DNA of 64,000 nt. It comes from Streptomyces sp. YIM 130001. GTDB taxonomy: Bacteria; Actinomycetota; Actinomycetes; Streptomycetales; Streptomycetaceae. Every line of letters starts with the position of its first letter. Position 1 is the stretch's first letter. The position numbers and the translations under genes were made by a program. The notes beneath the pieces are model-generated. The model ran no database searches. It had not been told where the DNA came from and saw only the letters and a program-made list of their open reading frames with translations. The stretch spans positions 380,262 through 444,261 of the forward strand of contig NZ_KZ984551.1 of the NCBI RefSeq assembly GCF_003574445.1, written 5' to 3'. This document shows positions 1-9,367 of this stretch, in pieces.

Positions 1-294
1 GACGTTCCAGCCGTCCTCGGAGTCCGGCCGTACGCTCAGCTCGGCCGACGGGGCGTCGTCGCGCGGCACTTGACGCAGGCGGTGGCCGGACTCGTCCTCG
101 GCCTCGAGCAGTTCGCCCACCGGGCCGCTCGCCTCCTCGTGTCCGGTACCCGGCTTGTGGTGCGTGGTCGGCCTGCCTCCACAACCGCTCAGGAGGGCGA
201 CGGCAAGGACGGCCGCCAGCGCGGAGACCAGGGCGGCACCCACCGGCCGGCCCCCCGCCCGTGCGGTACGCGCGCCCGCTCGCCCCGCCGTCAC
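1..294 (-). CDS. Putative lipoprotein, partial (C-terminus beyond window edge)
   Basis: The first 98 codons of a minus-strand gene are present and the rest lies outside the window. The GTG start overlaps the stop of the upstream beta-helix gene by 4 bp (GTGA), so the two are probably translated together. A basic N-terminus and an Ala/Leu/Val-rich segment (about residues 18-36) lead to a lipobox, LLSGC, with the lipidated Cys at residue 38. This predicts a lipoprotein on the outer face of the membrane. The mature part begins with a His/Lys/Gly linker and then acidic sequence. Family and function are not recognisable from this fragment; coupling suggests it works with the surface beta-helix protein. 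Confidence 0.75.
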   Translation of the reverse strand, partial: MTAGRAGARTARAGGRPVGAALVSALAAVLAVALLSGCGGRPTTHHKPGTGHEEASGPVGELLEAEDESGHRLRQVPRDDAPSAELSVRPDSEDGWNV

Positions 295-2372
295 GCCGGA
301 GCCCCTTGCGCCCCGGCCGCCGCGGGGCCACCGCTCTGCCCGTCCCGCGCGGCGGCGCCCGCGGGCTCGGTCGCACGGCCGGCCGTCGCGACGACCGCCC
401 AGAGCACCCAGACCACACCGAGCAGCGCCCGGAGCCAGGCCGGGCCCAGCGGGATCCACGGAATCATCCACACCGCCTTGTCGAAGGCGTCGAGCAGGGC
501 GAGGACACCGAGCGCGACGGTGACCCAGCCGAATCCGGACCGACCACCGCGGCGTATCGCGAGACCGACGCCGATCCACCAGACGGCCGTCAACAGCAGC
601 GCGATCGCCGGGACATAGGTGGCGGTCAGTCCCGTCGAGGCGCCGGCCACGTCGAGCCCAAGTCCGGCAAGTCCCGCCGCAGAAGCGGCCGTTGCCAGCC
701 GGTCGTGCCGGAGTCTGCGCCACCAGAGCAGACCGCCGACCAGGGCGAGCACCGCCGCTGTGCCCACGGCGAGCTGCATCTCGATGCGCTCGACGCCCCG
801 GGCCCCGTACCAGTCGCAGCCCGCCGGTAGCCGCCGCGCCCGTACGTCGTAGTCGGCGCAGACCAGGAGATGGGCGAGCTTGGCGGGTTCGCCGGCCAGT
901 CGGTCGGCGCCGCCGGAGACGTCGCCGCGGCGCTCGCCGCAGGTGGGCAGGGTGCGCGGGGTGGAGGCTCCGGCGTCGCCCTGCCAGCAGTTGCCCTCGC
1001 CCTGGCCGTCCCACCAGACGTCCGTACGGTTGGGCCGGTCGCGGCCGGCCTTGTCGGTGCCCAGGCGGTTGCCGGCGTACCGGTTGTGGTGGGACGTGTC
1101 GGTCTGCTTGGACCAGGCCGACTCGCCGCGGATGAAGGCGGGTACGGCGCTCAGGAAGAAGCCGGCGCGGTCGTGGCCGTAGACCCAGTTGTCCTCGTAG
1201 ATGTTCCAGTTGCCGCCCGCGGTGATGATGCCGGAGCCGGGTGGCATGGAGATCTGCGGGCAGACGACGCCGTCCTCGTACCCGCGCTCGGCCGGCGGCT
1301 TGGCGCAGGTGCCGTCGGCGACGTGGCGGTAGTAGTCCTCGTTGTTGTCGTGGATCAGGTTGCGCTCGAACTTGGCGTGGTTCTGCGGCAGTCCGGGGTG
1401 GCCGGGGAAGGCGGAGTCCATGGAGGCGCCGCCCATGTTGTGGTCGAACTCGTTGTCGTGGACCCAGACGGAGTCGCCCGCGGTGCCGGAGTAGCCGACC
1501 ATGTTGTGGTGGCTGTGGCAGCCGGTGATCTCGATGGAGTAGCGCGGGACGTCGTAGCCGCGGCCGTTGTTGATGTCGGAGGCGCTGCCCGGGTAGATGC
1601 CCGAGTCGCCGTTGCCGTACGACTCGCAGTCCTTGTACAGGCCGTGGTCGCTGGCGAAGGTCAAGAAGCCGTACTCGTCGTTCCAGCGGGTCAGGACGTC
1701 GTCGATGACGAAGCCGTCACCGGCCAGGACGTAGAGGGAGTTGAACGTGGTCCGCTGGGCGGTGAAGTTCTTGAAGTAGACCCCGTCGGAGCGGTCCGCG
1801 CGGATGGCGTTCAGCTTCCGGTACTTGGCGTCGACGACGACATCGGTGCGCGCAGCTCCGGTGCCCTCGATCTGCAGGTTCTTCTTGCCGATGATCGCGA
1901 CGAGGTTCTGGTTGTGCGGGCATCGCTTCTGCTGGGCGTACGACAGGATCTGGTAGCCGAGCTGCGAGTCGGGGGCCTCGAGGCGTGCGCAGGCGCCGCG
2001 CGGCTTCGGCTGGGAGGGCTCCTCCTCGTAGAGGCCGGGCAGCATCGCGATGTTCATGCCGGGTTCGTCCACGGCGTCCACCGCCGCCTGAAGATGCTGG
2101 AAGCCGTTGTCCTGGCAGCGGTCGAAGAGCTCGAGATTCCGCTTGCGCAGGTCCTGGGGGAAGGCGGCGATCCGGCGCTCGAAGTCCTTCCGGTCCTTCT
2201 TGCAGACCAGGAGGTCGGGCGCGCCGCCGCGATGGTCGGGCACGCTGCCCGAGCCGTCCGGGAACGCGACCGGCCGCTCCTCGTGAGCGGCTGCGGCCGG
2301 CGCGAGGAGGGCGACGAGCAGCACGGTGATCAGGGCCGCCAGTGCGGCGTGGAGCCTGCGGGGCCAGGACAT
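291..2372 (-). CDS. Secreted, membrane-anchored right-handed parallel beta-helix protein
   Basis: The 693-aa protein starts with a signal peptide (Arg-Arg then a hydrophobic core, probable cleavage after the Ala run near residue 29). The middle is rich in short Asn/Gly/Asp turns such as VYFKNF, YGNGDSG and GNWNIYED, the pattern of right-handed parallel beta-helix (pectate-lyase or NosD-like) repeats, which usually bind or cut polysaccharide. Unusually, the last 150 or so residues hold four to five hydrophobic segments, so the helix would be tethered outside the cell by a C-terminal membrane domain. I chose the ATG at 2372 because it opens the signal peptide; no strong ribosome site is visible. 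A lipoprotein gene is coupled at the 3' end and hmgA diverges upstream. Substrate unknown. Confidence 0.75.
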   Translation of the reverse strand: MSWPRRLHAALAALITVLLVALLAPAAAAHEERPVAFPDGSGSVPDHRGGAPDLLVCKKDRKDFERRIAAFPQDLRKRNLELFDRCQDNGFQHLQAAVDAVDEPGMNIAMLPGLYEEEPSQPKPRGACARLEAPDSQLGYQILSYAQQKRCPHNQNLVAIIGKKNLQIEGTGAARTDVVVDAKYRKLNAIRADRSDGVYFKNFTAQRTTFNSLYVLAGDGFVIDDVLTRWNDEYGFLTFASDHGLYKDCESYGNGDSGIYPGSASDINNGRGYDVPRYSIEITGCHSHHNMVGYSGTAGDSVWVHDNEFDHNMGGASMDSAFPGHPGLPQNHAKFERNLIHDNNEDYYRHVADGTCAKPPAERGYEDGVVCPQISMPPGSGIITAGGNWNIYEDNWVYGHDRAGFFLSAVPAFIRGESAWSKQTDTSHHNRYAGNRLGTDKAGRDRPNRTDVWWDGQGEGNCWQGDAGASTPRTLPTCGERRGDVSGGADRLAGEPAKLAHLLVCADYDVRARRLPAGCDWYGARGVERIEMQLAVGTAAVLALVGGLLWWRRLRHDRLATAASAAGLAGLGLDVAGASTGLTATYVPAIALLLTAVWWIGVGLAIRRGGRSGFGWVTVALGVLALLDAFDKAVWMIPWIPLGPAWLRALLGVVWVLWAVVATAGRATEPAGAAARDGQSGGPAAAGAQGAPA

Positions 2373-2419
2373 GCCCGGGAGAGTAGAGCAATGCTCATGT
2401 TTTTTGACCCCCTCCGACA

Positions 2420-2454
2420 GGAACTCGTACCGACCGAGCGGGAACTCGTACCGA
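2420..2454. repeat. Two 14-bp direct repeats 21 bp apart in the beta-helix/hmgA divergent region
   Basis: The sequence GGAACTCGTACCGA occurs at 2420-2433 and again, identical, at 2441-2454. The 21-bp spacing puts both copies on the same face of the helix, typical of a tandem operator. A possible hmgA promoter (TTGACC at 2404-2409, TACCGA at 2428-2433, 18-bp spacer) overlaps the first copy. The GntR/UTRA protein encoded just after hmgA is an obvious but untested ligand. Confidence 0.5.
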
Positions 2455-2556
2455 AGCCCTGCCGCAGGGCGGGCCCTTCCGGCCGTCGCGCCCCTCTTGC
2501 CGCCGGGGTCGCGGAATCCTACGGTGATACATAGGAATCGTGACGAGGGAGCGAAC

Positions 2557-3870
2557 ATGAGCGGGGACCCGCGCAAGACCGCCGAGGGCCTGACGTACCT
2601 GACGGGATTCGGCAACGAACACAGCTCGGAGGCGGTCCCCGGAGCACTCCCGCTGGGCCGCAACTCACCGCAGCGCGCCCCGCTCGGGCTGTACGCGGAG
2701 CAGCTCAGCGGCACCGCGTTCACCGAGCCCCGCGCGCACAACCGCCGCTCCTGGCTCTACCGGATCCGCCCGTCGGCCGCCCACCCGGCCTTCACCCGCG
2801 CGGGGAACGGCGGGATCGCCACCGCACCGTTCACCGACTCCGTGCCCGACCCGAACCGGCTGCGCTGGAACCCGCTGCCCGATCCGGCCCCGGGCACCGA
2901 CTTCGTCGACGGCCTCCACACCCTCGGCGGCAACGGCGACGCGGCCCAGCGCACCGGCATGGCGGTGCACCTCTATCACGCCAACTCCTCGATGCAGCGC
3001 CGGGTGTTCAGCAGCGCGGACGGCGAACTGCTCATCGTCCCCGAGCGCGGCGGACTGCTGATCCGCACCGAGTTCGGCCTGCTGCACGCCGAACCGCGGC
3101 ACGTCGCCCTGATCCCGCGCGGAGTCCGCTTCCGCGTCGAACTGCTCGAGGACAGCGCCCGCGGATACGTGTGCGAGAACTACGGGGCGGCGTTCCAGCT
3201 CCCCGACCTCGGCCCGATCGGCGCCAACGGCCTGGCCAACGCACGCGACTTCCAGGCCCCCGCGGCCGCCTACGAGGACATCGAGGAACCCGTCGAGGTG
3301 ATCAACAAGTTCTGCGGGAACCTCTGGCGGGCCACCTACGACCACTCGCCCCTCGACGTCGTCGCCTGGCACGGGAACCACGTGCCGTACGTCTACGACC
3401 TGACCCGCTTCAACGTCATGGGCACCATCAGCTACGACCACCCCGACCCGTCGATCTTCACCGTCCTCACCTCCCCCTCCGACACCCCGGGTCTCGCGGG
3501 CGTCGACTTCGTCGTCTTCGCCCCGCGCTGGCTGGTGGGCGAGGACACCTTCCGCCCGCCGTACTTCCACCGGAACGTGATGAGCGAGTACATGGGCCTG
3601 ATCGAGGGGGCCTACGACGCGAAGGCGGAGGGCTTCGTGCCGGGCGGCGGCTCGCTGCACAACATGATGTCGGCGCACGGCCCGGACCGGGACACCTTCC
3701 GGCGGGCCAGCGAGGCGGACCTCGTGCCGCAGCGCATCGACGACGGCCTGGCCTTCATGTTCGAGACGCGCTGGCCGGTCACGCTCACCCCGGCAGCGGC
3801 CACCGCGGACCACCTCCAGACGGGCTACGACGACGTGTGGCAGGGTCTTGAGCGGCACTTCCGGTCCTGA
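2557..3870 (+). CDS. hmgA: Homogentisate 1,2-dioxygenase
   Basis: The 437-aa enzyme opens the ring of homogentisate to maleylacetoacetate in tyrosine and phenylalanine breakdown, using Fe(II) and O2 in the cytosol. Length matches the family. The metal ligands can be placed: H338 and E344 in the [10 protein letters not shown] motif and H374 in SAHGPD, each three residues on from the human enzyme's H335, E341 and H371. The N-terminal [10 protein letters not shown] and [13 protein letters not shown] blocks are also family hallmarks. The ATG at 2557 follows a GAGGGAG ribosome site. The later pathway genes (maleylacetoacetate isomerase, fumarylacetoacetase) are not in the window, so hmgA stands apart from them here, as is common in Streptomyces. 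Confidence 0.97.
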   Translation: MSGDPRKTAEGLTYLTGFGNEHSSEAVPGALPLGRNSPQRAPLGLYAEQLSGTAFTEPRAHNRRSWLYRIRPSAAHPAFTRAGNGGIATAPFTDSVPDPNRLRWNPLPDPAPGTDFVDGLHTLGGNGDAAQRTGMAVHLYHANSSMQRRVFSSADGELLIVPERGGLLIRTEFGLLHAEPRHVALIPRGVRFRVELLEDSARGYVCENYGAAFQLPDLGPIGANGLANARDFQAPAAAYEDIEEPVEVINKFCGNLWRATYDHSPLDVVAWHGNHVPYVYDLTRFNVMGTISYDHPDPSIFTVLTSPSDTPGLAGVDFVVFAPRWLVGEDTFRPPYFHRNVMSEYMGLIEGAYDAKAEGFVPGGGSLHNMMSAHGPDRDTFRRASEADLVPQRIDDGLAFMFETRWPVTLTPAAATADHLQTGYDDVWQGLERHFRS

Positions 3871-3908
3871 CAGGGCGGCGGTGCCGCGACCCGGTCCACC
3901 GACCGCGC

Positions 3909-3941
3909 GTCCCTCGTGAGCCGTCCCGTCGCACGAGGGAC
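3909..3941. terminator. Hairpin after hmgA
   Basis: Perfect 10-bp arms (GTCCCTCGTG at 3909-3918 and its complement at 3932-3941) enclose a 13-nt loop 38 bp past the hmgA stop. There is no T-run, as usual for Streptomyces terminators. It could separate hmgA from the GntR gene. Confidence 0.5.
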
Positions 3942-3988
3942 CTCACGTCGTACGACCCCATGCCGGCCCGGAGCAGTTCGGAGTAGTC

Positions 3989-4738
3989 GTGACCGCCTTT
4001 GCACCGGACTCGATCGTCCTGAACCGCAAACTGCCCCTCTGGTATCAGGTGTCGCAGTCGCTGCGCGCCTCGATACTGGGCCGGCCGGCCGAGGCCCCGC
4101 TCCGGCTGCCGACCGAGGAACAACTCGCCCTGCACTACGGGGTGAGCGTCCTGACCATGCGCCAGGCCCTCAAGGAACTCGAGGACGAGGGCCTGATCAG
4201 CCGGCACCGCAGGCGCGGCACCTTCATCGAGCCGAGCGCCCGACGCGGCGCGCCCGTGCGGCTGCTCGGTTCGGTGGACGCGATCGTCGCCCAGCAGTCC
4301 GGGATGCACACGCGGATCCTGGACAGCGGCCCCGGCCCGGTGCCGCCCGAACTCGCCGAGCACTTCCCGGGCCTCGACCGGGTGGCGACGTACCACCGGC
4401 TGCGCCGCGACGAGAAGACCGACGAGCCGACGAACCACGCCCACAACTGGGTGCGTCCCGACGTCGCCGACCGCGTGACGCTCGAGGACCTGCGGCGCTG
4501 GCCGATGACCAAGGTCCTGCGGGACGTGGTCGGGGTCCGGATCAGCCGGATCACCGACACCGTGGAGGCCCGCCTGGCCGATCCGGACACGGCCCGGCTG
4601 CTCGAAGTCCCGCTGCTCAGCCCGATCCTGCACTACACCGGCATCACCTACGACGAGGAGGGACGGGTCCTGGACGTGGCGCGCATCCACTATCGCGGCG
4701 ACCGCTTCTCCTTCACCGTGACCCTCGACGCGCACTGA
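3989..4738 (+). CDS. GntR/HutC-family transcriptional regulator (UTRA domain)
   Basis: The 249-aa protein has an N-terminal GntR winged helix (about residues 15-75, with LPTEEQLALHYGVSVLTMRQ and the wing RHRRRGTF). A C-terminal UTRA ligand-sensing domain (about 95-245) ends in the typical strand pattern LSPILHYTGITYDEEGRVLD. Such proteins are usually repressors released by a small metabolite. It follows hmgA on the same strand after a hairpin, so an aromatic or tyrosine-derived effector is a fair guess. The 21-bp-spaced repeats upstream of hmgA are a candidate target. The GTG start at 3989 has no strong ribosome site. Confidence 0.88.
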   Translation: MTAFAPDSIVLNRKLPLWYQVSQSLRASILGRPAEAPLRLPTEEQLALHYGVSVLTMRQALKELEDEGLISRHRRRGTFIEPSARRGAPVRLLGSVDAIVAQQSGMHTRILDSGPGPVPPELAEHFPGLDRVATYHRLRRDEKTDEPTNHAHNWVRPDVADRVTLEDLRRWPMTKVLRDVVGVRISRITDTVEARLADPDTARLLEVPLLSPILHYTGITYDEEGRVLDVARIHYRGDRFSFTVTLDAH

Positions 4739-4812
4739 ATCCGACCGCGCTTCTCCCCCGTGCCCGCAATCCCAGGTCCGCCCCCTGATCGACACACGCT
4801 CACCTGGGTACG

Positions 4813-6015
4813 ATGCTGAACGTGACGCACGACGACGCGCCGCTGCTCGCGGACCTCATGCCGTGGTCGGTCGCACCGTGGCGGCTCGGCCGCTCCTGGC
4901 CGATGGCCCCGGACGCCGGATCGCTCACCGCTCGCTGGAACGCCTTCGTACGCGCCGAGGGCGCCGATCGCGCCGCGCTGCTGCAGCCCAGCCGGTCCCG
5001 CACCCTGCGCACCGCCGTGGCCCAACTGCCCGGCCAGGCCTCGGGAACGGGCCGCCTCGCGCAGGCCTCGGGCCGCTGTCCCGAGCCCGTGCGGGTGGCG
5101 CACGGGCCGTTCGACGAGCAGTGGCTGATACCCGACCACCGGCTGATCGACGCGGCTCGCCCCGAGCTGTGGCGGGTCGCCGACCCGCAGCAGCTCTTCC
5201 TCGTCGAACAGGGCCGTGTGCCCGATGCGGGCGGTCCTGAGGTCCTGGCGACCGGGCTGCTGCCGGACGGCCGCTCCCCCGCCGGACGCCCGGGCCGCAT
5301 CCGGCCGCTGTACCGCAGACCCACGGGCGTGGAGCCGAACCTGGCTCCCGGCCTGCTCGAACTCCTCGGCTCCCGTCTCGGACTCCCGGTCACTGCCGAA
5401 GACGTCCTGACCTGGGCGCTCGCCACCGCGTACGTCGACGCCAAGGGCTGCCGCGTACCGCTGACCGACGATCCCGACGTGTGGGCCCACGGCGTGGACC
5501 TCGGCCATCGCATGCTCTGGCTGATGCTGCGCAGCGGCGAACGGCCGAAGCTGCCCGGCGGCCGACGGCCCTACGTACGAGCCCCGTTGCCGGCCCGGCC
5601 GGCCGAACTGCTCTACGACCGCGAGGAAGAGACCCTGGAAGTGGGCGAGGGCCGCATTTCCCCGGTGCCGGCCGAGGCATGGGACTTCCGCGTGAGCGGG
5701 GTCCGCGTGGTCGAGCTCTGGTTCGAGCGCCGCACGGCGCCCACCGAACCCGGCACCCTGTCGGCGATCCGCCCCGCGAAGTGGCCGCAGGAATGGACCT
5801 CGGAGCTCCTCGAGCTGATCACGGTACTCGCCCTGCTGTCCGAACTGCAGCCCCGGCAGACGGAGTTGCGCGCATCTCTGGCCGGTCCCGGGGGCATCAC
5901 CGCGGAGGCCCTGCGCAAGTCCGCAGTACTGCCGGTGCCGGAACATCTGCGCCGCCCCGCATCGGTCCTCGACCATCCCGAGGAGGGCCCGGACGGGCAG
6001 TTCGCGCTCCTGTGA
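4813..6015 (+). CDS. Stand-alone type ISP restriction-modification C-terminal (specificity) domain protein
   Basis: The 400-aa protein resembles the C-terminal target-recognition domain of single-chain type ISP restriction-modification enzymes (LlaBIII, LlaGI type). I base this on remembered annotation of close Streptomyces proteins. Visible features are the N-terminal PWSVAPWRLGRSWP block, a conserved RPLYRRPTGVEPNLAPG stretch and a Trp-rich central part. None of the rest of an ISP enzyme is present: no nuclease motif, no DEAD helicase motifs, no NPPY/FxGxG methylase motifs, and no neighbour supplying them. It is therefore unlikely to restrict DNA itself. The ATG at 4813 could be replaced by the GTG four codons on. 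It may be a DNA-binding remnant or a reused domain. Confidence 0.65.
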   Translation: MLNVTHDDAPLLADLMPWSVAPWRLGRSWPMAPDAGSLTARWNAFVRAEGADRAALLQPSRSRTLRTAVAQLPGQASGTGRLAQASGRCPEPVRVAHGPFDEQWLIPDHRLIDAARPELWRVADPQQLFLVEQGRVPDAGGPEVLATGLLPDGRSPAGRPGRIRPLYRRPTGVEPNLAPGLLELLGSRLGLPVTAEDVLTWALATAYVDAKGCRVPLTDDPDVWAHGVDLGHRMLWLMLRSGERPKLPGGRRPYVRAPLPARPAELLYDREEETLEVGEGRISPVPAEAWDFRVSGVRVVELWFERRTAPTEPGTLSAIRPAKWPQEWTSELLELITVLALLSELQPRQTELRASLAGPGGITAEALRKSAVLPVPEHLRRPASVLDHPEEGPDGQFALL

Positions 6016-6066
6016 CCGGTTCGGTCCATTGATCAGGAACGTTGTCAACGCCCCTGACCACTGCAT

Positions 6067-6861
6067 CTAGGTCTTGTCGTCCGCAATCCGGTGAAGGCGC
6101 CCGCGCGCGACGAGTTCCAGGACGACGGCCACCGACACCGCCTGTACCGCGAGCAACGCGACCAGGACGAACAGCTGGACCGCTCCGGCCTGTACGGGCG
6201 ACGCGCCGCCGAGCAGCATGCCGACGAACGCACCGGGGAGGGTGACCAGACCGACCGTGCGGGTCTGGTCCAGACCGGGGATCAGGGCGTCCGACGCCGC
6301 CGGCCTGGCCACTTCGAGGCGCGCCTCCGCGTCCTGCAGACCGAGCGCGAGACCGGCTTCCACCTCACCGTGTCTGTTCTCCAGTTCGTCCAGGGCCCGC
6401 CTGCCGCCCAGAACCGTGGCGGTGAGCGCGCCTCCGATCAGGATGCCGGTGATGGGGATCAGCGCGATCCCGTCCAGTGGCACCAGGCCCGTGAGGAGCA
6501 GCACCGCGACGACGGGCACCACCGAGACGCCGATCGGCAGGGCGGCCAGGCGCCAGGTGCGGTTCGGGGTGATACGGCGCCCGGCTGTCCACACGGCCAC
6601 GGCGTACATCATCGCGACGAAGGCGAGAAGCAGGGGCACGGACCGGACGACCCAGCCGATCAGCACGGAGACGACGGCGAGTTGGACGGCTGCTCTGGCG
6701 CCGGCCGTCGCGATCTCCCGGGCCCGGCCGCGGCCCGCGTCGGGAGCCAGCCGCGCCAACGCGGCGACCAGTACGGCGACGATCAGGAGGGCGGCGAGCA
6801 CCGCCCCGAGTACCGCGTTGACGGGCAGAAGCACGGAAGCGGCGTACGCGGTCACGCGCAC
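6067..6861 (-). CDS. fetB: FetB/UPF0014-family ABC transporter permease
   Basis: This 264-aa integral membrane protein has about seven hydrophobic segments, the short cytosolic helix ALDELENRHGEVEAGLALG, and the signature LPGAFVGMLLGGASPVQAG of UPF0014/FetB. E. coli FetB pairs with the ATPase FetA to export iron. No ATP-binding partner is encoded next to it here, so either the ATPase is elsewhere or the protein acts differently. It runs convergently to the ISP-like gene with a 51-bp gap. Iron export is inferred from family only. Confidence 0.8.
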   Translation of the reverse strand: MRVTAYAASVLLPVNAVLGAVLAALLIVAVLVAALARLAPDAGRGRAREIATAGARAAVQLAVVSVLIGWVVRSVPLLLAFVAMMYAVAVWTAGRRITPNRTWRLAALPIGVSVVPVVAVLLLTGLVPLDGIALIPITGILIGGALTATVLGGRRALDELENRHGEVEAGLALGLQDAEARLEVARPAASDALIPGLDQTRTVGLVTLPGAFVGMLLGGASPVQAGAVQLFVLVALLAVQAVSVAVVLELVARGRLHRIADDKT

Positions 6862-7098
6862 ACCTTAGACCGCCTCGTACGGAAGAGGTGGTGGGCAGCT
6901 GACTCACACCGGGACGCGGCTGCGCGCCGTGGGGATGACGGGCGCGGGTGCGTGCCGTGGGGATGGCGGCGCCGAGAGCGCGGCGCCGCGTCGACCGGTG
7001 TGGCCGTATTTCGCCGGGTCGGGGCGGCTGCCGGTGAGCGTCGCTCCGGCGGCCGCCGGGAGATGGTGGGACGCGGCCGACGAGGTCGGCCGGGTCGG

Positions 7099-7368
7099 TC
7101 AGCGGCCTCCGAACAGAGTCCGGGTGAGCCGCCGCAGCGGTGCGAACAGCGAGACCCGCCGCATGCGGGCAACACGTCCGGTGCGCTCGTGCGTCACCTC
7201 ACGGGAAGTCAGCTCACGCATCAGCGACGTCGCCTCGGCCGACTCACGCTGCGGGACGGCAGGACCGCCGAGCACCGAGAGATGGCGGTCGAGACGCGAG
7301 CTGGTCGCGCTGCTCCCGCAGTTGATCGCAGGGACTCGCGCCCTGCTGCGCACTGTTATCTGTTCCAT
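7099..7368 (-). CDS. Small conserved hypothetical protein
   Basis: An 89-aa protein starting at ATG 7368 behind GGGGAGTGAC. It has one Cys (near residue 16), a polar middle with LMRELTSREVTHERTG, and a basic C-terminus (ARMRRVSLFAPLRRLTRTLFGGR region) that could form an amphipathic helix. No signal peptide or known domain is visible. It diverges from the Ser/Thr kinase gene, with a 277-bp region between. I believe close relatives occur in many streptomycetes, but I cannot name a function. Confidence 0.6.
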   Translation of the reverse strand: MEQITVRSRARVPAINCGSSATSSRLDRHLSVLGGPAVPQRESAEATSLMRELTSREVTHERTGRVARMRRVSLFAPLRRLTRTLFGGR

Positions 7369-7645
7369 GTCACTCCCCACCCGTACGAGGCACCCGGCCC
7401 GGGCAGGTTAACCCTATCGCCCCGTTGCAACACTCGTGTATCCCGGGCTCAGGATTCACCTTCCCCATAAGGGTGTTGACGAATACTCTCCGAATGCGCC
7501 TGATTTCAGGTCGAGTTGGACACAACCCTGCTCGGTGATCGCTGCTCCTCGACCGAAGTGGGGTGCACCTTCCACACTCGGGAGTACATGCACGCGAGCG
7601 CGGTAGCTTTGTGAGGAAAGGCACGCTGCGGATGGAGGTTCGCCC

Positions 7646-9355
7646 GTGAGCGAGGGGCCGGACGGGGAACGGCTGATCGCCGGGCGGTATCGACTCCTCG
7701 CCCGCCTGGGCGAGGGCGGCATGGGCACCGTGTGGCGGGCGCAGGACGAGTTGCTGCACCGCGAGGTCGCGGTGAAGGAGGTCCGCGCACCGGCGGGCCT
7801 GCCGGCAGCCGATGTCGAGCGGCTCTACGCCCGTCTCGAGCGGGAGGCGTGGGCGGCGGCCCGGATCACTCATCGTGGCGTGGTCACCGTCTATGACGTC
7901 GCGGGCGAGGAACAGCGGCCGTGGATCGTCATGGAACTGGTGCGCGGGCTCTCGCTCGCCGAGGTGCTCGAGGCGGAGGGGCCGCTGACCACACGGCGCG
8001 CGGCTCACATCGGTGCGGAGTTGCTCTCTGCGCTGCGCGCCGCCCACGAGGCGGGCGTACTGCACCGGGACGTCAAGCCGGCGAACGTCCTGCTGGCCAA
8101 CGACGGCCGTGTGGTGCTGACGGATTTCGGGATCGCGCGGCTCGAGGGGACGTCCGCCCTCACGATGACCGGCGAGATGGTCGGCTCGCCGGAGTTCCTC
8201 GCCCCGGAACAGGCGCTCGGCGAGACACCGCGGCCCGAGTCGGACCTGTGGTCGCTCGGGGTGCTGCTGTACGCGGCGACGGAGGGGCTGTCGCCGTTCC
8301 GGCAGGAGACTCCGCTGTCCACGCTGCGTGCGGTCGTCGACGACGAACTGCCTCCGCCGCGCCGGGCGGGCGTCCTCGCTCCGCTCGTCCAGGGACTGTT
8401 GCACAAGGATCCCGCCCAGCGACTCGCGGCGGAGAGCGCCGAGCGCGATCTGCGGCTGATCGCGGCGGGTGGTGCTCCGCGCGGGAGCGCCGCGGCATCC
8501 GGCGCACCGGATCGGCCGGCGGCCGGTCTGCCCACGGTGACGCGGGGGGCTGCGTCCGAGGCGGGCGGATCAGCGTCCACGGCGGATCCGTCCGCTCCGG
8601 CTGAGCACGGCTCCCCCGCACCGCACGGCGACAACTCCGGCTCGCAGCCGTCGCGTTCACGCCAGACCACGGCGTTGATCGTCGCCGGAGTGGCCGCGCT
8701 CGTACTCGCGGTCAGCGGTCTCGCGTACGTCCTGCTCGACCGCGACGCAGGCACCGACGGCCGTGGGGGCGGAGGCGGCGGTACGGAGCAGGGGCGGAGC
8801 GACGGCGGCCGGCAGGGCGGCGAAGAGGGCAAGGGAGGCAGCGGCGGCGCGGGCGACACCACGAGTCCCGCACCGGACGACGGGAGTACGGACGACGGCG
8901 CGGGCGGCGGAGAGCAAGGGAGCGGCGGGGACGGGGAGGGGGACTCGGACGACGACGCGACCACGCCTCCCCCGCAGTCCGTGCGGGCGCATGTCATGGC
9001 GGTGCGGGGCGACTACACCGGTTCGTGCCCGCCATCGGGCGCCGAGGCTCCGTCCTTCAGAGCCACGATCACGGTCGGGCGGACTCCTGCGCGGGTGCAG
9101 TACCGGTGGGTGACGCGAAGCGGGGCGCCCACGGATCCGGCCTGGAAGACGGTGCAGTTCGCGGCGGAGGGCGGCAAATCGAAGGAAGTGAGCCACACGG
9201 AGACCGGCCACGATCCGGACGGAACGGTGCGCAACCGGATCGGCGTCGAGGTCCGGCAGCCGCTCGCGGTGCGGTCGGAGACGATCGCGTACAGCCTGAC
9301 CTGCGAGCAGGAGCCCCCGACGGGCGGGGGCTCCTACACGCCGAACGCGCGTTGA
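7646..9355 (+). CDS. Membrane-anchored Ser/Thr protein kinase (PASTA-less Hanks type)
   Basis: The 569-aa protein has a full Hanks-type kinase domain (residues 14-270): glycine loop LGEGGMGTVW (21-30), catalytic Lys44 in VAVKEVR, HRDVKPANVLL (140-150), DFG (160-162) and APEQ. A Pro/Ala/Ser linker leads to one transmembrane helix near residue 340. Outside the membrane are a Gly/Ser/Asp-rich linker and a C-terminal domain of about 120 residues rich in beta strands, with two Cys (GSCPPSG and LTCEQE) that could pair. No PASTA repeats are seen, so the sensor domain is of another type. The GTG start follows GGAGGTTCGCCC. It is divergent from a small protein and convergent with the lipase gene. Confidence 0.93.
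   Translation: MSEGPDGERLIAGRYRLLARLGEGGMGTVWRAQDELLHREVAVKEVRAPAGLPAADVERLYARLEREAWAAARITHRGVVTVYDVAGEEQRPWIVMELVRGLSLAEVLEAEGPLTTRRAAHIGAELLSALRAAHEAGVLHRDVKPANVLLANDGRVVLTDFGIARLEGTSALTMTGEMVGSPEFLAPEQALGETPRPESDLWSLGVLLYAATEGLSPFRQETPLSTLRAVVDDELPPPRRAGVLAPLVQGLLHKDPAQRLAAESAERDLRLIAAGGAPRGSAAASGAPDRPAAGLPTVTRGAASEAGGSASTADPSAPAEHGSPAPHGDNSGSQPSRSRQTTALIVAGVAALVLAVSGLAYVLLDRDAGTDGRGGGGGGTEQGRSDGGRQGGEEGKGGSGGAGDTTSPAPDDGSTDDGAGGGEQGSGGDGEGDSDDDATTPPPQSVRAHVMAVRGDYTGSCPPSGAEAPSFRATITVGRTPARVQYRWVTRSGAPTDPAWKTVQFAAEGGKSKEVSHTETGHDPDGTVRNRIGVEVRQPLAVRSETIAYSLTCEQEPPTGGGSYTPNAR
9309..9335. terminator. Hairpin inside the last codons of the kinase gene
   Basis: AGGAGCCCCCG (9309-9319) and its perfect complement (9325-9335) flank a 5-nt loop, 20 bp before the kinase stop. 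The kinase and lipase genes converge with only 12 bp between stops, so a shared terminator would have to sit in coding sequence, and this is the best candidate. Confidence 0.55.
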
Positions 9356-9367
9356 ACGGCGGGGCGT

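Noticed and set aside
870..2534. Long plus-strand open frame opposite the beta-helix gene
   Set aside because: Val/Gly/Asp-rich low-complexity product with no motif; it is the antisense image of a convincing gene and arises from high GC content.
4813..6015. A complete restriction-modification or defence island
   Set aside because: Only a specificity-like domain is present; no methylase, helicase, nuclease or mobile-element genes occur nearby.
4690..6066. 458-codon minus-strand frame across the ISP-like gene
   Set aside because: Gln/Arg/Gly-rich with no homology signs; the plus-strand frame has coherent hydrophobic and aromatic pattern.
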